Notes under the pieces: model-generated
The model's database searches: none
Told to the model about the DNA's origin: nothing
What the model saw: only the letters and a program-made list of their open reading frames with translations
DNA from: Streptococcus sp. A12
GTDB taxonomy: Bacteria; Bacillota; Bacilli; Lactobacillales; Streptococcaceae
NCBI RefSeq assembly: GCF_905372335.1
Contig: NZ_CAJPOU010000042.1
Coordinates: 1 to 11,283, forward strand
Length of the DNA stretch: 11,283 nt
Direction: 5' to 3'
Part shown: piece by piece, positions 1 through 6,520 of the stretch
Layout of the letters: every line of letters starts with the position of its first letter
Numbering within the stretch: position 1 is the stretch's first letter
Made by a program: the position numbers and the translations under genes

Positions 1-269
1 TACGGTGCATAAAAACCTGACATAGACTTAGAACGAACAATGATATCTTTTGAAATCTTGTTCATGGCATGTCCTACGTGGATATTTCCGTTGGCATACG
101 GAGGGCCATCATGCAAGGTGAAATGTGGTTTTCCTTGGTTCAATTCTTGACGACGTTGGTAAAGCTTTGCTTCTTCCCATTCTTTTTGCCAAACTGGCTC
201 TTTTGTAGGCAGACCAGCCCGCATCGGGAACTCTGTCTTCCCTAAATTCAGTGTTTCTTTGAGTTTCAT
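1..269 (-). CDS. ileS: Isoleucyl-tRNA synthetase, N-terminal 89 residues (partial)
   Basis: Class Ia aminoacyl-tRNA synthetase that charges tRNA-Ile in the cytoplasm; only the N-terminal part is present and the gene runs off the window at position 1. Translation from the ATG at 269 begins MKLKETLNLG. It then shows the diagnostic IleS block HDGPPYANGNIHVGHAMNK (residues 53-71), which holds the class I HIGH signature as HVGH (64-67) and the preceding DGPPYANG substrate-binding segment typical of IleS. The start is supported by a good Shine-Dalgarno sequence (GAGGAG at 275-280, 5 nt before the ATG) and by the T-box leader directly upstream, whose specifier reads AUC (Ile). Regulation is therefore expected to be by uncharged tRNA-Ile. 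ValS and LeuS share the HIGH motif, but the surrounding residues and the Ile specifier favour IleS. The KMSKS loop and editing domain lie outside the window. Confidence 0.97.
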   Translation of the reverse strand, partial: MKLKETLNLGKTEFPMRAGLPTKEPVWQKEWEEAKLYQRRQELNQGKPHFTLHDGPPYANGNIHVGHAMNKISKDIIVRSKSMSGFYAP

Positions 270-296
270 GGTGTCTCCTCTAAAAAATATTTCTAC

Positions 297-342
297 AAAA
301 TAAAAGACCACGACCTCGCCAAAAAGGACGACAAGTCGTGGT
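297..342 (-). terminator. T-box attenuator terminator before ileS
   Basis: On the minus strand ACCACGAC (335-342) pairs with GTCGTGGT (307-314), an 8-bp stem. It encloses a loop that can pair further, and is followed by the T-rich run TCTTTTATTTT at about 297-306. The 5' arm of the hairpin is the 3' half of the T-box sequence, so terminator and antiterminator are mutually exclusive, as expected of a T-box switch. It may also be the only terminator available to transcripts coming through from divIVA. Confidence 0.9.
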
Positions 343-520
343 ACCACCTTCATTCAAGAAAGAGAGTCCTCTCTTTCTCCTCTTTTGTCGCTAACGCTGA
401 CCAGCGTTAGTGGTTACTCATTTCACCACTAAAATTTGTAAAAGGATCAACCTTAACAAAGGAAGTGCAAGTCTTCCACCATCACCTGCTCGCTAAAACT
501 ATTTGATAAGGTCACTGTTT
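297..520 (-). promoter_or_regulatory. T-box riboswitch leader (tRNA-Ile specific) of ileS
   Basis: A tRNA-sensing leader. Read on the minus strand, a basal helix can form between positions 519-525 (TGTAAAA) and 437-443 (TTTTACA). Above it is a specifier loop with the AGUGA motif on the 5' side (512-516) and UGAUCC on the 3' side (444-449). A second helix pairs 507-512 (ACCTTA) with 450-455 (TAAGGT). The specifier codon AUC at 445-447 is the isoleucine codon. The distal part of stem I carries the conserved-looking GGTGATGGTGGAAG segment near 470-485. Further hairpins occur at 409-430, 391-410 and 357-378. The T-box consensus AAGGTGGTACCACG lies at 337-350; its UGGU matches the ACCA 3' end expected for tRNA-Ile (discriminator A). 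Uncharged tRNA-Ile should stabilise the antiterminator and allow ileS transcription. The 5' limit is uncertain because it depends on the promoter. Confidence 0.93.
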
Positions 521-526
521 TTACAG

Positions 527-532
527 ATTATA
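527..532 (-). promoter_or_regulatory. Candidate -10 box of the ileS leader promoter
   Basis: A perfect TATAAT on the minus strand at 527-532 overlaps the TAA stop codon of divIVA (528-530). No good -35 match is seen 16-18 bp upstream (the hexamers there read CAACGT, ACAACG, GACAAC), and there is no TG extension. The predicted start, near 520, would remove part of the 5' arm of the basal T-box helix, leaving only an A/T core. The assignment is plausible but not secure; read-through from the division operon could also feed the leader. Confidence 0.45.
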
Positions 533-1367
533 AGATTGAAACAGATTCACGTTGTCCTTCTTCTGGAGCATCGATATCATCAGCTTCAGGAGTTTCTAAG
601 ACAACATCAATAGAATCTTGATCTTCATGATTTTTTTCTGCTTCTTCCAATGCTTCTTTCACTTTTTCATTCAATCCTTGAAAAGCTTGAGTTGCGCCTA
701 ACTCTAAGTTAGCTGCCTCAATACGTTTTTGCAATTCTTCAATTTCAGCTGAAGTAAATTGACGTGTCAAATCAATGTTAGCATCTTCTGAATGATGATG
801 AACAGATTCACCCAAAGCTTTCTCAACAATTTCACGAAATGCTTCATCACTTGTTTGAATATACATAGCAGTTGGGCGAAGAATTTCATCCCATTCTGGT
901 GTATCAATAATGCTCAATTGACTTTCGATAGTTGATTTCAAACGTTGATGGAAGACTCGTGTCTTATTCTTCAATTCTTCCGTTTCTACAGCAACTTTTT
1001 TGGCATTGTCTGTAGCATGACGAAGAATTTCATTTGCTTTTGCTTTTGCTTCTTCAACTAAATGGTGAGCATCTTGCTCCGCTTGACGAACAATTGTTTC
1101 TGAGCGTTCATTTGCCGCATGTTTCACACGTTCTGCTGTATCTTGGGCGATCAATACTGATTGACTCAAGGAGTCTTTCATTTCGTCAAAGTAGTTCAAG
1201 CGTTCTTCCAACGCACTAATTTTTGTTTCCAATTCATGATTTTCACGAACTAATTTTTCATAGTCTCGGTAGACCATGTCTTGAAACTCTTCAACTTCTT
1301 TAGCATCGTAGCCTCTAAATTTTACATAAAAGCGTTTATCTTTGATTTCTAAAGCTGTAAGTGCCAT
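528..1367 (-). CDS. divIVA: Division/septum-site protein DivIVA
   Basis: Coiled-coil peripheral membrane protein that collects at negatively curved membrane (septum and poles) and in streptococci coordinates septal and peripheral growth. The 279-residue product starts MALTALEIKD. It has the N-terminal lipid-binding domain motif FRGYD at residues 17-21; F17 and R18 correspond to the membrane-inserting residues known in B. subtilis DivIVA. This is followed by a long heptad-rich coiled coil (about 30-170) and a more variable acidic tail rich in Glu and Asp (about 205-279). The start at 1367 is fixed by the strong ribosome site TAAGGAGGA (1371-1379), which contains the ylmH stop codon, so translation is probably coupled to ylmH. 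It is the last gene of the division operon. No terminator is seen between it and the ileS T-box leader, and its stop codon lies inside a candidate -10 box. Confidence 0.97.
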   Translation of the reverse strand: MALTALEIKDKRFYVKFRGYDAKEVEEFQDMVYRDYEKLVRENHELETKISALEERLNYFDEMKDSLSQSVLIAQDTAERVKHAANERSETIVRQAEQDAHHLVEEAKAKANEILRHATDNAKKVAVETEELKNKTRVFHQRLKSTIESQLSIIDTPEWDEILRPTAMYIQTSDEAFREIVEKALGESVHHHSEDANIDLTRQFTSAEIEELQKRIEAANLELGATQAFQGLNEKVKEALEEAEKNHEDQDSIDVVLETPEADDIDAPEEGQRESVSIL

Positions 1368-1370
1368 AGT

Positions 1371-1379
1371 TCCTCCTTA
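1371..1379 (-). promoter_or_regulatory. Shine-Dalgarno of divIVA overlapping ylmH stop
   Basis: The minus-strand sequence TAAGGAGGA contains the ylmH stop codon TAA (1377-1379) and a near-perfect AAGGAGG ribosome site, with the divIVA ATG 3 nt after the last base listed. A ribosome finishing ylmH would sit on the divIVA initiation region, which suggests coupled expression. It also confirms the divIVA start. Confidence 0.85.
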
Positions 1380-2165
1380 TTTTCTACTGGAAAATACTTC
1401 AACCGTTAATTTGCATTTTCCACTTTTTGATAGGCCATTTTCTGATAGTATTTTAAATCGGCCATACTTTCGAACACTAATTAAATCTGCTACTTGGATC
1501 ATCCGACTAGGATTATCAATAGTGGCATAGTTTACCTTTACCTGACCCGACTGAACTAATTGAACAGCTACAGACCGAGCAAGCTTAAAGGTAGAAGCTA
1601 CTAGTTTATCAAGTCGAACACTAGTAACCAATAGGTCTTTGAGTTTGGATGGTTCGTCTACGCTGATCCGTTCTCGACAATCAACCTCACGAATCTTGAC
1701 AGATGCTTTTGCGATCTTCTTAAGATTCTCTTTGAAATAGGAGGAGAAACGCTCATCCACATAGATATGAATTTTCCCTTGTCCAACTAGAATATCTCCA
1801 AAAGACTTTCTTTCTATGCCTAATTGATGGAGAAGCGAACCCAAAACTTGAGAGTGACTTAACCGATAAAACTTATCCGGATAGAGAACTTCTAACAGAC
1901 TCATTTCAAAATCAGATGCCTCTAACTGATAGTAGCTAGGAGCAAGAATCACTCGTGCATATTCTGTAGGATAGATTTCTGCACTTGAAAACACCTGCAA
2001 ACCGTGGTGGGCACCAATTTGTCGTAAAATATCAACCTGATGTGGATTTAAAAAGGAAGTCAGTTCAAAACTATACTGTTGCTCCACTCGAGCTACTAAT
2101 TCTAGAACTCGATCGATAAAGACGTGGTCTTCTGGACTATAGTGTTGATAAAATCCCTTGGTCAT
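1377..2165 (-). CDS. ylmH: YlmH, S4-domain RNA-binding protein
   Basis: Conserved dcw-associated protein of 262 residues with a C-terminal S4 RNA-binding domain (about 182-242; SVRLDKLVA at 182-190, then RSVAVQLVQSGQVKVN and a final basic strand around VRKYGRFKIL). The N-terminal two thirds match the YlmH-type region, with GIERKSFGDILV at 116-127. YlmH is related to RqcP, and YlmH-family proteins have been linked to ribosome-associated quality control of stalled nascent chains; a role in division is inferred mainly from location. The ATG at 2163-2165 overlaps the ylmG stop as ATGA. No convincing Shine-Dalgarno sequence is visible before it, so coupled re-initiation is likely. The gene ends inside the ribosome site of divIVA. 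The family assignment is firm, the exact cellular role less so. Confidence 0.95.
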   Translation of the reverse strand: MTKGFYQHYSPEDHVFIDRVLELVARVEQQYSFELTSFLNPHQVDILRQIGAHHGLQVFSSAEIYPTEYARVILAPSYYQLEASDFEMSLLEVLYPDKFYRLSHSQVLGSLLHQLGIERKSFGDILVGQGKIHIYVDERFSSYFKENLKKIAKASVKIREVDCRERISVDEPSKLKDLLVTSVRLDKLVASTFKLARSVAVQLVQSGQVKVNYATIDNPSRMIQVADLISVRKYGRFKILSENGLSKSGKCKLTVEVFSSRK

Positions 2166-2422
2166 ATGAACTGCACCAAAAATTGAAGGACAAATCGTTC
2201 CACTACGGATAGAGCAAGTAAGGCAAACATGACTGTAAAGTCTAACCCACCAAATTGCAAAGGAATCTTTCTAAATAGGCTCAAAAATGGTTCGACGATC
2301 CGTTGAACCATTTTAGCTAAAGCCGATTCTGATGCATTTGGAAACCAACTAAGCAAAGCATAGATGATTAGTACTAGCTCAAAAACCTGAAAGAAATTTC
2401 TAACTAATTGTAGGACAAACAT
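2162..2422 (-). CDS. ylmG: YlmG, YggT-family membrane protein
   Basis: Small integral membrane protein of 86 residues with two hydrophobic helices (about 5-26 and 60-84). They are separated by the family-typical loop LSWFPNA (24-30) and EPFLSLFRKIPLQFGGLDFT (44-63), where the Glu-Pro, the basic residue, the Pro and the Asp before helix 2 are conserved in YggT proteins. The biochemical function is unknown; homologues are widely linked to division genes and, in plastids, to nucleoid organisation. The gene starts 1 nt after sepF and has no recognisable Shine-Dalgarno sequence. It overlaps ylmH by 4 nt, so it is embedded in a translationally coupled chain. Length and topology are normal for the family. 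Confidence 0.95.
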   Translation of the reverse strand: MFVLQLVRNFFQVFELVLIIYALLSWFPNASESALAKMVQRIVEPFLSLFRKIPLQFGGLDFTVMFALLALSVVERFVLQFLVQFI

Positions 2423-2423
2423 A

Positions 2424-3053
2424 TTAACGATTTCGTTTCATATCAAAGTCGTACTCAGCAACTTCGACATCATTTGGAAGGCGAATATCTTCAATATTCA
2501 CAACGACATTGATTGGTGTTAATAAGTACATAGTACTTGCAACACGACGTAGATTCCCGGCTAATACATAGCGAGCACCATCCAAATAATCCAAACATCT
2601 TCTTGCTTGAACTTCTGTCATGTATTGGAAATCGATAAGAATACTTTCGTTTGCCAACAACAAGTCAACAATTTCAGTTGCTTCTTCATATTTACGAGGG
2701 TAGCGCACATCAATCGTAATCTTCTCATCTGCAGCAGAACGATTTTTTGCCAACTCTTGTTGACGTTGATGAAGTCGAGTAATATTTTCAGAAGATGATT
2801 TTTGAGATGAAGCTGATTCAACCACTGCTGTAGAAACTACTTGTGGACGACTTACTGCAACAGGAGTAGATTTCTGCTCCTTGGCAGCTACCACAGCTTT
2901 TTGACGTGGTTTTGATGATGGTTGTACTGGTTTAGGGGATGCTACAGGTTGGCTAGCACCGACTGCTTGAGCAGGCGCTTCTTGCACATCGTACTCATCT
3001 CCATCTTCAGTAAAATAATCAATCAATCGATCAAATCTATCTTTAAATGACAT
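2424..3053 (-). CDS. sepF: Cell division protein SepF
   Basis: FtsZ-binding membrane anchor that bundles or arcs FtsZ protofilaments at the septum. The 209-residue protein has the expected three parts. First is an N-terminal amphipathic membrane-targeting helix (MSFKDRFDRLIDYF, 1-14). Next is a long low-complexity linker rich in Ala, Pro, Ser, Val and Gln (about 20-108). Last is the globular SepF core (about 111-190), including ITIDVRYPRKYEEATEIVDLL and CLDYLDGARYVLAGNLRR, where the LDG turn and the Gly are typical. It is longer than B. subtilis SepF because of the linker. The start at 3053 has a modest AGGAAA ribosome site. It sits 9 nt after ylmE and 1 nt before ylmG. The C-terminus reads KRNR, and the stop region AATCGTTAA also occurs at the end of ftsZ. 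Confidence 0.97.
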   Translation of the reverse strand: MSFKDRFDRLIDYFTEDGDEYDVQEAPAQAVGASQPVASPKPVQPSSKPRQKAVVAAKEQKSTPVAVSRPQVVSTAVVESASSQKSSSENITRLHQRQQELAKNRSAADEKITIDVRYPRKYEEATEIVDLLLANESILIDFQYMTEVQARRCLDYLDGARYVLAGNLRRVASTMYLLTPINVVVNIEDIRLPNDVEVAEYDFDMKRNR

Positions 3054-3062
3054 AATTCTTTC

Positions 3063-3731
3063 CTATTTGAAAAACGAGGTCCCAATTCGCACAAAAGTCG
3101 CACCGTTAGCAATCGCCACATCATAATCACGACTCATTCCCATGCTTAACTCTGTAAAGGGCATATTTTTCAACTGTTTCTTTTGTAATTCTTTTTGAAG
3201 TTGGTGAGTTGCTGCAAATATGGCTTGCAACTCGTCCTGACTTGCCTCAAAAGGAGCCATCGTCATTAATCCAACAATTTGTAGGTTATCCAAGCCTTCT
3301 AGTTCAGGAAGAACCGCATCGAGCTCTTCAGGAGCAAATCCATGCTTGCTTTCCTCTCCAGAAATATTAACTTGTATAAAACATTTAATTGGGTGACTCG
3401 CCCTTTTTTGAATTTCTTGGGCAAGCTTCATAGAATCTAAAGCATGGAAGTAATCTACAAAATTGATAACTTCTTTTACTTTACGACGTTGGAGACTACC
3501 GATCAAATGCCAGGTCAGTCCCTCATCTTTTAGAGCTTGGTATTTTTCTAGAAATTTATCAACACGGTTTTCACCGATATGACAGACTCCTGTATCAACC
3601 AAAGCCTTGGCTTGGTCGATACCAACATACTTAGTAACAGCAATCACATTGACCTGATCCGTGCGGTTTGCTGTTTCCATTGCTTGTGCAACCTGCGAGA
3701 ATATTCGCTCTTTATTTTCAATCAGATTCAT
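3063..3731 (-). CDS. ylmE: YggS/YlmE-family pyridoxal phosphate homeostasis protein
   Basis: PLP-binding protein of 222 residues, a single alanine-racemase-like TIM barrel without known catalytic activity; the family controls vitamin B6 and amino-acid or keto-acid balance. The cofactor lysine is K34 in VIAVTKYVG. Family blocks follow in order: HLIGSLQRRKVK, FIQVNISGEESKHGF, IVGLMTMAP and the phosphate-binding end LSMGMSRDYDVAIANGATFVRIGTSFF. Length is normal. The start codon lies 2 nt after the ftsZ stop and no Shine-Dalgarno sequence is visible, so re-initiation after ftsZ is likely. Its place between ftsZ and sepF is conserved in Firmicutes, but a direct division role is not evident from the sequence. 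Confidence 0.96.
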   Translation of the reverse strand: MNLIENKERIFSQVAQAMETANRTDQVNVIAVTKYVGIDQAKALVDTGVCHIGENRVDKFLEKYQALKDEGLTWHLIGSLQRRKVKEVINFVDYFHALDSMKLAQEIQKRASHPIKCFIQVNISGEESKHGFAPEELDAVLPELEGLDNLQIVGLMTMAPFEASQDELQAIFAATHQLQKELQKKQLKNMPFTELSMGMSRDYDVAIANGATFVRIGTSFFK

Positions 3732-3733
3732 TC

Positions 3734-5011
3734 TTAACGATTACGGAAAAATGGTGGTGTTTCCAACTCATCATCTTCTGAAGAAGAATCCACATAGCGT
3801 TCAACTTGACGACCAGTGCTAGTATCAGACTGACGTACAATGTTTTCACGACGAATGTCCCAATCTCCAAACGCAGATCCACGAGGTGTTTCTTGTTTAG
3901 CACGTGATTGAGGAGTAGGCATTTCGATTTCTTCCTTCAAATCGAATTCGCGATCGAATTGTGGAGTTTGTGGACGTTGTTCACGTGGTCCAGTTTGGTA
4001 ATAACGTGTTGAACTTGGTGCATGAGATGCAATTCCACTAACTCTTTCAACTTTATCCTGACGAACACCAGTTGCAACAACCGTTACGCGGATTTCATCT
4101 TTCATTGATTCATCAATAGATGTACCAAGCCAAATGTTTACGCCATGACCAGCTGCTTGGTTAACAATTTCAGAAGCTTCTTCTGCTTCAATCAAGGTCA
4201 TATCCAAACCACCAGTAACGTTGACAATCACATCTTCAGCACCGTCAATGGTTGTTTCAAGGAGTGGTGAGTAGATAGCTTTACGAGCTGCTTCAATGAC
4301 ACGCTCTTCACCATTACCTACACCAATACCCATCAAGGCATTTCCTTTGTTTTCCATAACGGTCTTCACGTCAGCGAAGTCAAGGTTAATCAAGCCTGGG
4401 CTTGTGATCAAGTCAGTGATCCCTTGAACCCCTTGGCGAAGGACATTATCTGCTTCGCTCAATGCTTCAAGAAGTGGTGTTTTCTTATCTACGATTTCTA
4501 ACAAGTTGTTGTTAGAAATGATCAACAAAGTATCCACATGTTCGCGAAGTTCATTGATCCCTTCGACTGCAAAGTTTGCGCGTTTTGTTCCTTCAAATCC
4601 GAAAGGACGAGTTACAACGGCTACTGTCAAAGCACCAACAGCTTTAGCAATACGAGCGATGACTGGTGCAGCACCTGTACCAGATCCTCCACCCATCCCT
4701 GCAGTGATGAAGACCATGTCTGCACCTTGCAAAGCTTCTGTCAATACTTCTTCACTTTCTTCTGCGGCTTTACGACCAACCTCAGGTTGACCTCCAGCAC
4801 CCAAACCACGAGTCAACTTAGGACCCAATTGGATAACTGTTTCTGCTTTTGCACTTGAAAGTGCTTGTACATCTGTGTTTGCTGCGATGAATTCTACACC
4901 AGCAACTCCTTCGTCAATCATGCGGTTGATGGCATTACCGCCACCGCCACCGACACCGATTACTTTAATAACTGCACCTTGTGCCGCTGCTGTGTCAAAT
5001 GAAAATGTCAT
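3734..5011 (-). CDS. ftsZ: Cell division GTPase FtsZ
   Basis: Tubulin-like GTPase that polymerises into the Z ring. The 425-residue protein shows the glycine-rich nucleotide loop VGGGGGNAINRM (20-31), AANTD (43-47), the tubulin signature GGGSGTG (107-113) and the synergy T7 loop NLDFAD (209-214), whose Asp211 and Asp214 complete the GTPase site of the neighbouring subunit. A variable linker (about 318-405) rich in Gln, Arg, Pro and Glu leads to the conserved C-terminal peptide DDELETPPFF (413-422) with a basic end RNR, which binds FtsA, SepF and other partners. The start is supported by the ribosome site TAAGGAGTG (5021-5029) that includes the ftsA stop codon; the spacing to ATG is rather long (about 11 nt from AAGGAG). 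ftsZ lies 15 nt after ftsA and 2 nt before ylmE. Confidence 0.99.
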   Translation of the reverse strand: MTFSFDTAAAQGAVIKVIGVGGGGGNAINRMIDEGVAGVEFIAANTDVQALSSAKAETVIQLGPKLTRGLGAGGQPEVGRKAAEESEEVLTEALQGADMVFITAGMGGGSGTGAAPVIARIAKAVGALTVAVVTRPFGFEGTKRANFAVEGINELREHVDTLLIISNNNLLEIVDKKTPLLEALSEADNVLRQGVQGITDLITSPGLINLDFADVKTVMENKGNALMGIGVGNGEERVIEAARKAIYSPLLETTIDGAEDVIVNVTGGLDMTLIEAEEASEIVNQAAGHGVNIWLGTSIDESMKDEIRVTVVATGVRQDKVERVSGIASHAPSSTRYYQTGPREQRPQTPQFDREFDLKEEIEMPTPQSRAKQETPRGSAFGDWDIRRENIVRQSDTSTGRQVERYVDSSSEDDELETPPFFRNR

Positions 5012-5020
5012 AAATACTTA

Positions 5021-5029
5021 CACTCCTTA
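5021..5029 (-). promoter_or_regulatory. Shine-Dalgarno of ftsZ overlapping ftsA stop
   Basis: The minus-strand sequence TAAGGAGTG contains the ftsA stop codon TAA (5027-5029) and an AAGGAG ribosome site about 11 nt before the ftsZ ATG. The overlap suggests that ftsA termination and ftsZ initiation are linked, helping to set the FtsA:FtsZ ratio. Confidence 0.75.
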
Positions 5030-6379
5030 ATCAAACATATTACCGATTAAATTCTTCATTCGGTCTGTAAAGGTAGTTTTTTCTTCTTGTTTTTGTTCTT
5101 CAACTGGATGTTGTTGCTCGACGTTTACTACAGGCTCTATTTCTTCCGGTACATATGCTGGAACAACTGGTTGCTGTACTGGTCGTTCAAACTGAATTGG
5201 TTGCTGACGAAGACGTTGGTCCCCATGTACAGCAGCCTGAGCAAGAATATCTACATCTGTAAGGTTTCCTGCATATTCAGACAAGCTAATCACGTGGGCA
5301 AAAGCTGGATTGCGAATTCCAATTTGATTTGGAACGTACAATTTCACATTTACACCAAAGACTTCTTGCGCTAATTCTTCAATACCAGGGAGAATAGCGC
5401 CACCACCGATGATGACAATTCCTCCAGGCAAATCAAGCAAATGTCTTCTTTCAAGATCTTGTTTAATTTGGTCGAAGATGTGTTTGATCCGAGCTGAAAT
5501 AATTTCTGCCAAATATTTTTCAGATACTTGGACAGGTTCTACTTCACCAATCACCTCAACATGGAAGACTTCGTCGCCAACTGATGGAACATAAGCTTCT
5601 CCATAGTTGAACTTCAAGCCTTCTGCTAATTTTTGAGAAGTCTTCAATACTTTAGAAATATCTTTAGTAACGTAATCGCCACCTTCTTGGTAGATATTTG
5701 TAAATTGAAGCTCTTGATTCCGAACAGAAGCTACTGTCGTTTGACCTCCACCTAAATCAATGACGGTCGCACCAAACTCACGTTCTCCTTCGTTCAATAC
5801 AGACTTAATCATTGCAAGTGGTGAAATAATGATGTTCTCAACTTGCAAACCAGCACGTTCAACTGTTTTCCGTAAATTATGGAGGACAGTTCTAGGACCA
5901 GTATACAAGAGACCACGCATTTCCAAACGGATTCCCATCATTCCACGTGGATCGCGGATTCCTTGGAAACCATCAACTGTGAACTCTTCTGGAATAAAGG
6001 TAATGACTTCACGGTCTGGAGTCATACTCTTTGTCAAAGCAGATCTGACAACATTTTCAACATCTGCATCCGTAATTTCTTTTGAATCACTGGTTACAGG
6101 AATCATTCCTTGAGTTGCTTCAATTTGAAGAAGGTTCGCTGGCAACCCAACGTTCACAAGATTGATTGAAATTCCTGCTTTTTCTTCTGCTTGGCTTACT
6201 GCACTTTTAATCGCATTAGAAGCAGCCTCAATATCAACAATAATTCCATCTTTGACGCCAGCACTTTTCGCATTGCTGACTCCAATTACATTCATTTCTC
6301 CATTGACATGTTCTGCCACCAATACTTTTATTGAACTAGTACCGATATCTAAACCTGTAAAAAAGCCGTTTCTAGCCAT
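5027..6379 (-). CDS. ftsA: Cell division protein FtsA
   Basis: Actin-like ATPase that tethers FtsZ to the membrane and recruits later divisome proteins. The 450-residue product has the phosphate-1 motif GLDIGTSSIKV (9-19), the FtsA-specific 1C subdomain in the region of about 84-162, phosphate-2 DLGGGQTT (208-215) and the adenosine motif GGIVIIGGGA (319-328). After a Gln/Pro/Glu-rich linker (about 385-435) it ends in the amphipathic membrane-targeting helix TFTDRMKNLIGNMFD (436-450). The start at 6379 follows AGAGGA with a spacing of about 9-10 nt. ftsA is the first gene of the division operon, behind its own promoter (6455-6463). Its stop codon is part of the ftsZ ribosome site. The length is slightly above that of E. 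coli FtsA because of the linker. Confidence 0.99.
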   Translation of the reverse strand: MARNGFFTGLDIGTSSIKVLVAEHVNGEMNVIGVSNAKSAGVKDGIIVDIEAASNAIKSAVSQAEEKAGISINLVNVGLPANLLQIEATQGMIPVTSDSKEITDADVENVVRSALTKSMTPDREVITFIPEEFTVDGFQGIRDPRGMMGIRLEMRGLLYTGPRTVLHNLRKTVERAGLQVENIIISPLAMIKSVLNEGEREFGATVIDLGGGQTTVASVRNQELQFTNIYQEGGDYVTKDISKVLKTSQKLAEGLKFNYGEAYVPSVGDEVFHVEVIGEVEPVQVSEKYLAEIISARIKHIFDQIKQDLERRHLLDLPGGIVIIGGGAILPGIEELAQEVFGVNVKLYVPNQIGIRNPAFAHVISLSEYAGNLTDVDILAQAAVHGDQRLRQQPIQFERPVQQPVVPAYVPEEIEPVVNVEQQHPVEEQKQEEKTTFTDRMKNLIGNMFD

Positions 6380-6454
6380 TACACCAGTCCTCTCTCTTTT
6401 GTTTTCCTATACGTCAATTAATAGCTCCATTTTAGTTAGAACTATCCAAATTTC

Positions 6455-6463
6455 ATTATAACA
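6455..6463 (-). promoter_or_regulatory. Extended -10 promoter of the ftsA operon
   Basis: The minus strand reads TGTTATAAT, a perfect TATAAT (6455-6460) with a TGn extension (6461-6463). The -35 position (about 6478-6483) falls inside the upstream terminator hairpin and reads GCCCAC, which is not a -35 match, so this is judged an extended -10 promoter. Transcription would start near 6448, giving a leader of about 69 nt before ftsA. A weak 7-bp hairpin with one G-U pair (6421-6427 with 6439-6445) is possible in that leader. Confidence 0.75.
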
Positions 6464-6464
6464 C

Positions 6465-6485
6465 AAAAATGCCCATAGTGGGCAT
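6465..6485 (-). terminator. Intrinsic terminator after divIB
   Basis: On the minus strand ATGCCCA (6479-6485) and TGGGCAT (6469-6475) form a 7-bp stem with a 3-nt loop, followed by a T run (6465-6469). It lies 35 nt after the divIB stop and closes the murD-murG-divIB unit. T-rich sequence also follows the inverted repeat on the plus strand, but no plus-strand gene is present. It is directly followed by the ftsA promoter. Confidence 0.8.
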
Positions 6486-6520
6486 ATTTTCTTTATTTAT
6501 TTCAGATAATTTATGAGGGT

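Noticed and set aside
4506..4858. Two overlapping plus-strand open frames within ftsZ
   Set aside because: They lie wholly opposite a highly conserved gene, have no ribosome site or family motif, and their compositions mirror ftsZ codons; they are shadows.
5760..6113. 117-codon plus-strand open frame opposite ftsA
   Set aside because: Fully antisense to ftsA domain-coding sequence, with no start signal or recognisable protein features.
6407..6430. Seven-codon upstream frame (MELLIDV) in the ftsA leader
   Set aside because: No Shine-Dalgarno sequence precedes its ATG; such short frames are expected by chance in AT-rich leaders.
6162..6461. 99-codon plus-strand frame reaching into the ftsA promoter region
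   Set aside because: Mostly antisense to the ftsA 5' end; the extension into the intergenic region is AT-rich, and there is no promoter or ribosome site for it.
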